From the NCBI GenBank assembly GCA_019916065.1, contig CM034237.1:21163752-21227751 (forward strand): DNA of 64,000 bases. The letters are read 5' to 3'. This DNA comes from Vitellaria paradoxa. Lineage: Eukaryota > Streptophyta > Magnoliopsida > Ericales > Sapotaceae. Shown in pieces: positions 41,485 through 52,125 of this stretch. A program made the position numbers and the translations under genes. Below the pieces are notes generated by a model. That model searched no databases, was not told where the DNA came from, and saw only the letters and a program-made list of their open reading frames with translations. Each line of letters starts with the position of its first letter. Position 1 is the stretch's first letter.

Positions 41485-42718
41485 AGGTTGGTGTCGAGCA
41501 ATGGAATTATATTAATTGAATTCGATGATTATAATAAGAGGTATACATAAATTAATACAGATATCCTGAATATTTGAAAATGAAAAAAGATTTTACCGAT
41601 TAATGCTATTATGTTGGTAATTAAAAGACTTTCTTTTAGATTTAAAGATTTTGTACTGACAAGTGATGATTGAAATTAAGCAGTTTTATTTGATTAATGA
41701 TAGCATGATTTTCAAACCTTATTATTTCATTTATAAAATACGAAATTTTTCTTACACACAATCCATACGAAGAAATTAAATGTTAGTTTCTACTAATTAC
41801 GTAACCAAGCCGTCCAAACAATATATATATATATAATTACTTTTAGGGTGACAATTATATTATGTTTAAATTTATAAGCATAGCTATTCGTTTTTATGCC
41901 TAAGGCAAAACATATTAATTTCAAGACATAAAAAACCCCATTTTATTTTTATCTTTTTTTGTATTATTTAATTTTTTTTTCACGAAATTGTGATTTTCTT
42001 TTTATTTTTAATAGCTTTTAGGAATATTATTATTGATATTTAAAAAATACTTACATTTTTCTATATTAAGCATATGTCTTTTTTTTTATAATTTTTGAAT
42101 GTTAATAACATGCCTAAAAGTTATTAAAAAAAATTGGTTTGTTTATTTCAAAAATTATTGTTTTATTCTGTGAACAAGAAAAAAGAGTGTTTTATTTGGT
42201 GAACATAAAAAATTGCTGTTTTATTCTAAAAATTGATTATTATTTTTTTTTTTTTTGCCAAAAACTGCTGATTTTATCAAAGACAAAAAGTCAACTTTAC
42301 AAATCAGTAAATTTTTTGGTAAAAAAAAAAAAAAAGAAGTCAATCTTTTGTAGTTACCAAACACATTTTGCACCAAGAGTTATAATTTTTGCGCAAAAAA
42401 TTATTAATTTTACTAAATGTATAAAAAATCAATTTTTCTATTACATTAATAACGGTTTTTTAAAAAAAGTTAGAATTTTCACCAAAAACCAACTTTAAAA
42501 AAGAAAATACTAACTGCAGATTTTTTGGTTTTTCAAAAATTACTAAATTTATTATCTTACATTTTAAACTACTTATAAACTTTGAATGGCAAAATATCAA
42601 ATTAACAAAAAGTTAAGAAACTAACTTTTTTTTCCTTTGTCCACTGCTGGTAAAAAAAAAAAAAAAGTAATTTTTTATTAGTCAGCAACAATTCCCAAAC
42701 TCAGCCTTGCGATTTTTC
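41485..42718. other. AT-rich intergenic DNA
   Basis: No gene recognised. The plus-strand frame at 42139-42498 is a low-complexity Phe/Lys-rich translation of A/T runs. Confidence 0.6.
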
Positions 42719-42720
42719 TT

Positions 42721-43059
42721 AAGGTTCATTCGGTTTATTTTTCTATTTTTTGTTTTCTGTTTTTATTTTTTATTTTATATTTTGAGTTCATTTTTCATTT
42801 TGTACTTTTAAAAATAGAGAAGATAGCTCAAAATTCATTTGGTTACTTGTGTTTTCAAAATTTATTTTCGAAAATTGAAAATGAGTTTACACATGAAATA
42901 AAAAACGATAAAAAGTCATTTTGAAAAATTTTAACAAAAAACAAGAAAAATCTCAAAATAAGAAAAACAAAATATTTTTTGTTCCCTCGTTTTGAGATTT
43001 TTTACACATAAAACAAAAATAAAACATAAAAAACATAAAATTAAACCAAATGTCACCTT
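42721..43059. mobile_element. AT-rich MITE candidate
   Basis: The left end AAGGTTCATTCGGTTTA pairs as an imperfect inverted repeat with TTAAACCAAATGTCACCTT at the right. The interior is A/T-homopolymer rich. The target duplication is ambiguous. Confidence 0.45.
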
Positions 43060-45350
43060 AGTAATTTTATGTAGTGTCGACGATGTCAAATATTATCACT
43101 TTTGGTTACGCGCCTAAATCTGGTAAAGGAAGAGTAATGCCCTAAACTACACAGCAAGTTTGATAGTAACTTCGTCTTGGATGTCAATATACTTTTGGTT
43201 GTGTAGGCTTCATTTGGAGTGCCGAAAAAATTTAAAAAAGAGTAAAATATATTTAAAAATTTTAAAAATTATTTATTTTTTATCTTACCAGTAGCAACTT
43301 ACTTCAATTTATCTTCTTTTATCTCCATTTTGTCACTCAAAACGCATTTTTTCAAGTGAGCCCTACAATGCTCATGTTGCTCGCCGCATCAATCGCTGCA
43401 TGTGTTTTAGTAGATTTAATCAGCTTCGTAATCGATAAAAAAAAATATTCATTAGAAACATCGAGTGATTATCTTAATAAACATTTAAGACTCTCGGGCA
43501 GGAAAAAGACAGAGATCCCACAATTGTCTTCTTCTGTCTCGAAAGATTTATTAAACTGATATTAAACTTCCCCAAGAATCAATATATCTTACGAGTTTCT
43601 TTGACATTGGGAGTTGGATGCCCATTGAATCTTGGGAAGGTCAAATTTTGGAAGAAGTCTTGTTTTACTCGTTTCAGTGGAAGCTTCGTTGTGCATACTC
43701 ACGAGGGCCCTTTTGTTTGAGAGTCAAATTATCTCCCTGACTATATGGTTAGTCAGTGGGTGAATCAGCTCAAATATTGAACTTATGGCCCTTAACTTTG
43801 TCCCACATCAAAAGTTCGCCTAAAAAATTATGCATATTATTCAATGAGTTCTCTAATATTGCGAATTCAAAATTTGTACGAGCACCATTAGCATTTGCAC
43901 CATTAGAGATGACAATTAACGAAGTGGGTAAAGTGTGAAACTAGATTTGATCTTATTCTACTTAGATGGGATTAAAAAAAATAATAAAACTCAATTGAGT
44001 TTGATGTTGAAATGAGATAAAAATAAAATTTTCTCGAGTAAGTTTCGAATGATAAAAAGTATAGTGATCAATATATATGTGAAAAATTTAAATGCTAGTA
44101 CTAGAATATGTGTTTTTATTATTTTGTTAATTTATATATTACTGTGAAATGTTACGAAGTAAATAACGAAATATTTTTTATCTTAACGAGATGGACCATC
44201 TATTTGACGAGATACTCGGCACAGATTGGAGGAGAGGAGAGAATTATTTAGTGTGCTATATAACCAAGGAAGCACCACCGCCCCATATCCACCCTTTTTC
44301 CATCCTCGACTGGTTTAGGATCAGATTTCTTAGGGAGTGAAATTGAAAAATTATAAACAAGAGAATGCTATTAGGAGTTTTTTTTTTTTTTTTTTTTTTT
44401 AAATTAGGAACAAGCCTTAATGAATACTTAAAATATTGTTATTAAAATTATAATACAACTCTAAGAATTTTTCAAAATTGGAGTGGAGGGGAATGGTGCC
44501 TTCCCCGATCTAGATCTGTGATTGGCTATCCTTAGATACTATTACAATAAAATTACACTAGAAGTTTTTCTTGAAATCATAAAATGTGTTGAAGATTTTC
44601 ATTTTCTTCCATTATTAATTCTTATTCACTGTGTAGATTACGCACGATCCCTTTATAAGTGATAACAACTTATAAACATGTGAAAATAACTTTCTAAATT
44701 AAAATCATTAATGATTTCAAATAATTTTACTTAATAACTTCTATATTACATCTCATTTTGTTTATACCTTCACCTATCCTTTAAAATAAAAAATGTATAA
44801 TTACGAAAGGTAATTAATATTGGCATCCAATCCTCCAGTTTATGTATGAACAAGAAGCGACTTGATAATGTGGTAACAAATATTATTTTTATTTTTATTT
44901 TTTTGTTGTGTTGTTGAAGGAAGTACTACCAAGAATCTCATATTTACGTTCAAAAAAAGAAGCAATCAAAATTCTACTAATTGGAACCATCACGGCCGCA
45001 ACATGAAGTGATTTCCGTTACAACTTCATTAACCCATTCCTCATACTGTACAAGTTACAGGAGAGACATTACTAAACAGGAGCAAATTCTCTTCTAAACC
45101 TAATGATCTCCTCAATGATTTGGTGTTGCTTTCACTAAATAAGCAGCCTAATTTTCTTGGTTTTTGCCAAGTCAGTACACCTTTAACCGCTAATTTTCCT
45201 ACAATTAATTCACACCATATACGATCAAAACCTCCCATTTTGCTCCATAAATTAAATCAAATTAAGTCATTAGGGACGCAAGGAGGAATGTATTCATCAT
45301 CCTCCTTCACACTTCTACTGCCCTGTGAGCTTGTGTAACAAAATGTTGAT
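43060..45350. other. Intergenic DNA 3' of the NPH3 gene
   Basis: No gene recognised; the 67- and 60-codon frames at 43356 and 43756 have no known match. Poly-T lies at about 44378-44400. The last few hundred bases may be the 3' UTR of the NPH3 gene. Confidence 0.5.
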
Positions 45351-45433
45351 TTACCCAAAAGTTCTAAGAAGCTTTGAGTCCTTGACAAGCAGCTTGTGAG
45401 CTTGTGGAAATTTAGACTTCTTCGTTTGGTACA

Positions 45434-45517
45434 TTAGAGCATCGACTGAGAGAGCTTGTTACAATTCAGTACAGAACAGATTTTCATTGTTTCCTCTTGA
45501 GATAGGCTTCTATGTAC
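45434..45517 (-). CDS. NPH3 gene exon 3, probably frameshifted terminus
   Basis: After the acceptor ctttgcag the frame reads VHRSLSQEETMKICSVLNC, then NKLSQSML and TAA at 45434. The first part matches the family's H..L..EE...IC..LNY.KLS end. Right after KLS the family continues for about 30 more residues. Here such a tail, with a KFP motif and a stop at 45351, lies in another frame that would join if the CTCTCTC tract were 2 bases shorter. This is either a real dinucleotide expansion or an assembly error. Confidence 0.75.
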   Translation of the reverse strand, partial: VHRSLSQEETMKICSVLNCNKLSQSML

Positions 45518-46987
45518 CTGCAAAGTTAGAACTGAAATCAGTACGTAGAGAAATCATAATCTCTAACCAAATTACAACTAGGACATATGAAAATTTCAGC
45601 TTATGAGACTGCCTTGCTTCCAAGCGATTTTGAGAAATTTCAGCCCATTAACAAAATTCTGCATATTAGTAGATAGAATATATACCTTGAGATATGTATC
45701 TATAGGCGAGTGGATTCTGTCCTGAGAGTCTCTAGCAAAGTCTGGAAGTACCATGGCCAATGCCACAAACTTGGAAGGTTTCAAATGGGGATCCGGGGCT
45801 ACTTCTGCAAGGTACAAATGCACCAAGCAGACAACCCTCTTCAACCGATCCGGGGAAAATTGGTTTTCTGCAAGAAATGAATTCAGCAGCCTCAGAATCA
45901 GGTTCACGTCGTACATATATTTCTTCCCACGCGGAGATGGAACGAGCAAATCGTCTATTTTAGCATGATCCAGCTTTGAACCAACCAAACCCTCCAACTT
46001 GTTCTTGCAAGATTTGCTTACTTTCAAACACAAAGCCAATCCAAATAGGTTGAGCAAGCCTCTACAAGAAATAGACCTTCTATCTAGCAAAAAAAGGAGG
46101 TTGATCACAGCCCCAATGATTTTCTTCTTCTTATCTGTCGAGGCACGGTGAAATTTCGATCTTTGATAATAGAAGAGAAACGAACATATCGTTGCGTGGT
46201 CCAATTTCTGTGAGATCATCGTCTTTACAACCTTCTCCAGCAAGTTATTGTCCAAGAAAACAAGATCTTCAAACCACCAAGTAGTTTGAGATGAGTAGCT
46301 TTTCGCACTGTCGCTACTCGTATCGCTTGAAAGCTGAGACACAGAATTATCCGAGGAAGAAATGTACGAGTTTTCAGCGGTTAGTAAAATAAGTCTCCCC
46401 ACGAACAAATCCAACAACTTTGGAAGCAAAGTTGAAGAAGCTATGGCTGCAAGTAAGTCTTGGCAATTTTTCAAACACAACAGTAAATTAGACCAGGTCC
46501 AACACTGGTTCCTTTCAAAATATTTCTCGGTTTGATCTATTAAATCGGGCATCCCAGAGACGTCGTCCTTCTTCATTTCCATGAAATTTGCAGCACAGTG
46601 TAGTAGAAATATGTTAGAGGGAGTTATCTCGATTTTGCCATTGTTATAGCAAAACCTTGCAATGAGCTCAAATCCCTCCGCGCCTCCTGGAAAGTCATGG
46701 AATATCAGCTTCAGATGACTTGTATTGCCCACCAATCTGCCAAACATTTTGCTTAATCTACCCGAGAAAGGTGCAAGAATTTTCTGCAGAAAATTAGAGT
46801 AGGAAAGTATGAAATTAATTACCATAAATAAATCTCACACGAATTGACTGATTTCAACATCTAGAAACAGAGTTCATAGAGTGAGAGCAGAATGGATAAA
46901 AGCGTAGCAGAGTAGTAAAATTACCTTGTCCAATAAGAAACTCTCTTCGCCGTTGACATCTACTTCAAGATCACAGAAAATTCCCAT
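45434..46987 (-). CDS. BTB/POZ-NPH3 family protein (spliced, 3 exons; At3g22104-like)
   Basis: The model joins 46987-46925, 46783-45686 and 45517-45434 into 414 aa, with GT-AG junctions all in phase 0. Exon 1 MGIFCDLEVDVNGEESFLLD opens the BTB fold. Exon 2 continues with KILAPFSGRLSKMFGR, LIFHDFPGGAEGFELIARFC and LLHCAANFMEM. It then enters the NPH3 domain with WWFEDLVFL, SFLFYYQ, NLFGLALCLKVSKSCKNKLE, DDLLVPSP and YLAEVAPDPHLKPSKF. Proteins of this family act as CUL3 ubiquitin-ligase adaptors or as signalling scaffolds in phototropism and auxin transport. The sequence resembles Arabidopsis At3g22104 (from memory); no specific role is known to me. The end appears frameshifted (see exon 3). 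A 409-codon single open frame across 46825-45596 reads into both introns and is not the true product. Confidence 0.9.
45686..46783 (-). CDS. NPH3 gene exon 2
   Basis: Runs from the acceptor tctgcag (KILAP...) to DTYLK before the donor gtatat. It is the large NPH3-type exon of 366 codons with the rest of BTB and most of the NPH3 domain. Confidence 0.93.
46925..46987 (-). CDS. NPH3 gene exon 1
   Basis: ATG at 46987 opens 21 codons ending LLDK, followed by the donor gtaatt. This is the first strand of the BTB domain. The ATG lies in GGCCATGGG, a favourable context. Confidence 0.9.
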
Positions 46988-47291
46988 GGCCTAAAGCAAC
47001 AAATCCCAAAACTCAGCTCCGATCAAATGTTTGGTAACCCAGAAGAGAAAAAAAAAAAAAAGAGGCAAAAATATCTTCTTCAATAGCTGTGTGCGCTATT
47101 AAAAGTGATGTCCATAGCAAGTGGACCGAATTCAGAGAGACAGAAGGACAAGGGAAGAAAGAATGGGAAGATATGGGAAGAGCTATGGTGCAAGAAGATT
47201 AGATGTCCTTACATCTACTTGTTCTTCTGTTTAGTCAATGTGAAGGAAGAGTGAAGGGAATAAGAAGCATCTAAGCTTTGAAAATGGGGCC

Positions 47292-47304
47292 CTATATATA
47301 AATA
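47292..47304 (-). promoter_or_regulatory. TATA box of the NPH3 gene
   Basis: Minus-strand TTATTTATATATAGG lies about 300 bp upstream of the start codon, which implies a 5' UTR of roughly 270 bp. Confidence 0.55.
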
Positions 47305-47344
47305 ATTGACTTGCAATCTTCGATAGACCACTTATAATACAAAA

Positions 47345-47347
47345 TGA

Positions 47348-47388
<41 letters not shown>
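47345..47388. repeat. (CT)n microsatellite in the NPH3 promoter
   Basis: About 20 CT units, (GA)n on the coding strand, about 50 bp upstream of the TATA box. Confidence 0.9.
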
Positions 47389-47389
<1 letters not shown>

Positions 47390-47404
47390 ATATATATATA
47401 AATA

Positions 47405-48381
47405 TATAGGGCATGGCCCAGTGCATATTACCAGTCATAATCCTCTCTCCTTTTTGCCACCAATTTTGGTAGTGGATTGAGTTGATTACTAGATCAAACT
47501 TTTTACTAGAAAATAGACCTTATGCTTCATTCCCACATCATTAAGTTAAACCAGCCCCAGCTAAGAAAACAAGTGCAAAATCTGCAAGGAAAAGTGTATT
47601 CAAAACCGGGGCTCTCAGTTCTAATAGGCTTAATATGCTCTAGAAGTGATTTGATAAAACAACAAGGGACAGGAGTGAAATTCATGATTGTCTCTACCCT
47701 TTTATTAATTATCTTTTGGGCCTTTTCTGAATTTATTCGGATGATGATGTTAGCAATTCTAGGTGTGAATTCACACAAATAGGATTAAGTCTAGAGTGAG
47801 ACAACATCTTTTCCGCGCTTTTGACTCCATAAATTAAGATGTAAATCCACATCCATTTTGAGTTCTCTAATCCAAGTCTGAAACTGAACATAAGGTTGAG
47901 GATTTGGCAACTTTTGAGGGTCTCCCATGAAATTGGTGGTTTCAGCCATAAACCACCAGCAAACTCGGAAAAATAATGTGATGGGAAGGAATCCCCGATC
48001 GTCCGGTCGAGATAGGCACTGAAAGGCCGAGCAAGGTCTAACCCGACCGAGCTATGTTTAATCTAGGTCGCGCGAATCAACCAAGGCTCGCAGGGGCAGG
48101 GCCAAGGTTTGAATTTGACCTATGTTACACAGAAAAGTTTGAAGATAAAATAGGATAGACTGTAGAAATTTAAGTTAAACAAAAATTTTTAAAAAAGAGT
48201 GAACTAGATTATTAAAAAAAAAAAGGTGGGCTAAATTTAAAAAAAAAAATTTCTAAACTAAAACAAATTTTCTTTTGTTTTTTTGGCCAAATCACCCGGG
48301 TTACAGTTCAGGTGAACTCCCATGTAGTTCCACCACTAAAGACCCCGTCGGTCAGAGCCAAGTCAGTGTCCCAAATGGGAA
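47405..48381. other. Intergenic DNA upstream of the NPH3 gene
   Basis: No gene recognised. Frames on both strands at 47522-47782 overlap each other and match nothing known. Confidence 0.5.
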
Positions 48382-48519
48382 GGGGTAGGTCCGGTGCATC
48401 GGACTGCCCGGTGCACCGTGGACTTTCGGATCATTTGTACGGTGTACTGTATGGTATATCGCACAGATGATCCGACGGTCTGCGGTGCACCGGACGTCCG
48501 GTGCCCCAGACCTACCCCC
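48382..48519. mobile_element. GC-rich hairpin MITE
   Basis: GGGGTAGGTCCGGTGCATCGG at the left and CCGGTGCCCCAGACCTACCCCC at the right are inverted repeats. A second nested pair (CGGTGCACCG... / ...CGGTGCACCGG and 'ggatcat..' / '..atgatcc') lies inside, so the whole 138 bp folds on itself. The target duplication is unclear. Confidence 0.65.
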
Positions 48520-49800
48520 AACCTATCCAAAATAAGACACTTGCAGCCGAGCTAACCACGTGATCCCGCGTTATTCTCACGTAAAATCATGTAATTCCCA
48601 CCATAATAGAGGTTGTAGCCACTCCTATATTTGTAGGCAGTCTGCATGGGATCATTGGGATGACGTAATATTCCATATATGGAATATATCCCTAACACAG
48701 AATTTCCCTGTGGCAACCTTTTCATCCCTGTTACACTCAACAGTACATATGTTAGGGAAGGCTCCACCTGTCGAGGTGTCAAGGAGGTACGAGAAAGTCT
48801 CTCTTTGCAAACAAAAAATACACTCTGCAATTCCTTGCTAACATGATTGTCGAAGTCTTTTTGGCAGGCACCACATCAGTATTTTAGGTAAGTATCCGGC
48901 GACCATTAACGGGAGAAGTATTGCATGCGATTTGGGAGTCATCTCTGAGTTTATTGTATTATCATAATGTTCACACAAACACTTGCAAAAGTATAATAGA
49001 TTCAGAAGAATATTTTACAGCTCATAATTTGATCCAAATCCAATAATTTGATGTGGAGACTTGAGAGTGTGTTGATTCAATATTTGAACAAATTCTACGA
49101 TGATACTGTCATAAAGAGTTTTTACAAGAATGCCAAATATGAATTAAATCTGCTAAAATAATTCTCAGCATTATATTCGAAAATTTGGTAATAAATCACG
49201 AAACAAAAAATAAAATACAGGTAGTATATAAGAAAATCGTAACCTTCATTTTTCGTCCACATTCCAGATTTCAAATATTTTTTTGCCATCCGGAGGCTTC
49301 CCAAGGCTATTAATCTCCCAACGAATATCGTTGTTCTTCACTAATTCTAAAATCCAGGAATCTTATGTATTGAGTTATTTATTTTTATTTTTTTAATTCA
49401 ACGTAAGAAGTGCTTCTTGGCTCACCCAATGAGGCAGTGAGCTGAACCATGGAGTAGAAACTAGCTTGACAAGAAGTTTCAATCACATAACATGCAGATC
49501 AGTACATATGTTGACTAAAACTACAAATTGTTAGATTCTGACTGAGCCCAAATGCCATGCTTTTCCCATTGATTTGTAGGCCAGTTAATTAAGATTTAAT
49601 TGATTATGATCCACCACCATATCTGTTCTTTTGTTGGTATTGGCATAATCAAATATAAATTTCACCATCCTAACCCACCAACCACCACCTTGTTTTCTGA
49701 CCAAACAAGCCAATGTTTCTGTTACTGCAGAGTGCAAATAGCTTTTCTAAACATGCTCAGTGCGTACATATTTTCCATATGTTTTTTGTAGAGGGAGAGG
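48520..49800. other. Intergenic DNA
   Basis: No gene recognised. The opposing frames at 48552-48841 are shadows of each other without known homology. Confidence 0.5.
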
Positions 49801-49811
49801 TAGATGTAAAA

Positions 49812-49822
49812 TATATATATAG
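49812..49822 (+). promoter_or_regulatory. TATA box of the small plus-strand gene
   Basis: TATATATATAG lies about 60 bp before the preferred start at 49880, so transcription would start near 49845-49855. Confidence 0.5.
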
Positions 49823-49879
49823 CAGTGTGCTGTGTCATTAGTACAAGGATTGTGGCATATGCAGATGCAGTGTTCTAAT

Positions 49880-50221
49880 ATGAATTTCTTATTGGGTCTT
49901 CTGTCTTGCTACCGCGGAACCAAGCTTACAGCGGCACCACCACCAGCTCCTCCGCGGATGGAGGCTTCCAGTGTCGCTGCTCTGCCTTGCAGTGGGAACA
50001 AATATCGCAAGCAGGGTGAATCAGCATGGCAGCCATCACTCTGCACAATTTCTGAAGATGGTGTCTTGAAAGCAGGGGAACCAGAGGGCTCCTCTGTCAA
50101 AGCCGGCCACGAAGTGACGAAAGGAGACGTGGGATCAGAAGCCAATTCCCAGTATTATAGGCACCAAGATCAGTACGAGACAACCCTTCGCACATTCTCC
50201 CCTGCGGGATTCCTATTCTAA
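49880..50221 (+). CDS. Small uncharacterised plant protein (113 aa)
   Basis: The frame reads MNFLLGLLSCYRGTKLTA, a Pro/Ala stretch (APPPAPPRME), AWQPSLCTISEDGVLKAGEP and an aromatic end TLRTFSPAGFLF. I do not recognise a named family. Evidence for a real gene: GC-rich codon-like composition in AT-rich DNA, a TATA box about 60 bp upstream, and a patterned sequence with a conserved-looking WQPSL.xISEDG core and C-terminal motif. The frame extends upstream to an ATG at 49832. The inner ATG is preferred because 49832 would lie before the expected transcription start. An upstream exon cannot be excluded. No signal peptide or transmembrane segment is clear. Confidence 0.6.
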   Translation: MNFLLGLLSCYRGTKLTAAPPPAPPRMEASSVAALPCSGNKYRKQGESAWQPSLCTISEDGVLKAGEPEGSSVKAGHEVTKGDVGSEANSQYYRHQDQYETTLRTFSPAGFLF

Positions 50222-50417
50222 TGAGTTTCATCGGAGTCGGTGGATGAATTCCAGGGTGTATGTACTATTAGGTTCTGCTGAAATATTAAGAACCTCTTCC
50301 AATCAAATTTGATTGCTAACGGCGAATAGACTTGCATTTGGATTTGGTTCCATCTTTTATCAGATGCCAACAAATTAAGGCTCTCAAATTCATATGCTCC
50401 ATAAGATGGTCCCCAAA

Positions 50418-50570
50418 CTTTTTTTTTTTCTTTTTTTTAATTTATTTAACACTACAATGTAACTAAAAGGTTAATATTTCAAATTACTAGATAAATGAAT
50501 GGGAAGGTGAGTCAAACCCTCGTTCTCCTGAAATTGGAGTGTTACTTGCCAACTAGGCTCCCGAATTTAG
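50418..50570 (-). mobile_element. tRNA-derived SINE candidate
   Basis: On the minus strand it begins near 'cgggAGCCTAGTTGGCAAG', an A-box-like sequence, with GGTTTGACTCACC as a B-box-like match about 40 bp on. It ends in an A-rich tail, seen as T runs on the plus strand at 50418-50439. No clear target duplication was found. Confidence 0.5.
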
Positions 50571-51629
50571 TTGCACTATATTTGAAACATGAATTTGTGA
50601 AAAATAAAATAAAATAAAATAGTAATAACAATAATAATAATAATAATAAAATTACTATTTTGTGTATTTTTTTATACTTAGTCTAGTAAAATTAAAACTT
50701 TTTTAATAAACATATATTCATTTTAGTTTTGTTTTCCTTACTCAACTAAAAAAATAAAATAAATTTAATTTTTTCACTTCATTTTGCATTTCTTCCTCTC
50801 AACAGTTCATGTTTCAAACAAAAAGCATTTCTTCCTTTCAACAATTCATGTTTCAAACCAATTAAAAAAAGGGCGTTCTACTTTTTAATGGAAGGCAAAC
50901 CGAGAAATGTCAATTGGAATTGGAAGTCATTCTAAACATGAGAGGAAATACCAAAGAAAATAGTTATTCACTTCATTTTCCTTTATTATTTTCTAAAACA
51001 CCATTCCTTCATTCCATTCCATTCCTTCTCTCTTACCAATCCTCAATCCTCAGCACCAAACAGAGCAAAGTCAAATCTTCTACTCTTTCACCAATAATCA
51101 TAAACCAAATTCATGAAGAAAAGGTTAACGAAAAATGTCCAAGCCATGGCTGTTTTCAACTATTGCATTTCCTCTCACAATTATTAGATTTGACCAGGAA
51201 TTTAATCAATATAAAGCGTCTGGATTCAACTCCAGCCAACTCCACATCTCTAGTCAAAATGATAAGAAACTATGACCATCATAGCAATATGGGGGAAGAG
51301 AACAGCAGAATATCTCCTCACAATTCATCATGTAAAAAGATCACAAATTCAACCAAGGCCTCAATCTTTCAAATTCAGTAGGCAACAACATCCATGTAGT
51401 TTTTCTCTGTTCTAGAAAATGAGATAATTCTAATAGCAATTGATTGATAAATGCCGGAAATGAAAAATGGGTTTTTATTAATTTTTTTTTCTTTTTTTTG
51501 GAAAGTACTTGGTGGCAGAGGAGCCTAGGGAAAGGCAACAATCAGGTGCCTGCACTCTTACGGTGCTTTTCAAAGCTTCAAATGAACAACAATCACTTCC
51601 TAGCGAGTATTCTCATCCACTGCCAAACA
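50571..51629. other. 3' flank and probable 3' UTR of the eIF4B-like gene
   Basis: No gene called. A 155-codon plus-strand frame at 50914-51381 is compositionally AT-driven and antisense to the likely 3' UTR. An (AATA)n run lies at 50621-50650. Confidence 0.5.
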
Positions 51630-52125
51630 TCAGTAACCATTGATCTGAGGCCTTGAGGCTGGATCCATCAACCGTGAAAAAGGCATCTGGCCCCGGCCAG
51701 GAATGCCTCTCTGGGCAGGAATTCGGTCAGCTGTTTTTGGATCTGACACTGACCTGGAGAAGGCCTGTGCAAGCTCAACTGCCGAAGCTGCTTTACCATA
51801 ACGCAGTCCAGGAGTATCAGGAGTGGCTGGTTTTCTCTGATCAGCTGGCCTGCGCCAGGTCTCTGGTGAGGGAAGTCTCTCCCGTGGCTGCTGCTGGGGC
51901 TGGGGCTGCTGCTGGTGCTTCTCAATTTCCCTGTTATTCTTCCGATTCTCACTGCGCCAATTCTTCCTCTGCACATCAGACCTGTCAGCATCTACCCGGT
52001 TATCCCGCCTATCATTATTCTTTTTGCTCCTATTATCTATGGGGACATTCTCTCCCTTTTCGTTGTAGCGTGTAGAAGTTGCCTGTGTGGGCCCTGTTTC
52101 AGCTCTGGGTACATCTTGTTTCACC
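51630..52125 (-). CDS. eIF4B-like gene exon 6
   Basis: Opens after the acceptor ctgtgaag with VKQDVPRAETG and runs through a basic, Asn/Arg/Gln-rich region (NRKNNREIEKHQQQPQPQQQ) to VELAQAFSRSVSDPKTADR and RPQINGY, stop at 51630. The Met reported for this frame is a GTG codon, so the exon is internal. Confidence 0.93.

Noticed and set aside
42139..42498. 119-aa protein
   Set aside because: Phe/Lys/Ile-rich product of A and T homopolymers without any motif.
43356..43559. 67-aa frame with a hydrophobic N-terminus
   Set aside because: It could resemble a short membrane peptide, but there is no conserved motif, promoter or context to support it.
45596..46825. 409-aa intronless NPH3 protein
   Set aside because: It reads through an intron at each end. 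Canonical splice sites and family similarity support exons 46987-46925 and 45517-45434 instead.
50914..51381. 155-aa plus-strand gene
   Set aside because: AT-driven composition, no recognisable motif, and antisense to the likely 3' UTR of the eIF4B-like gene.
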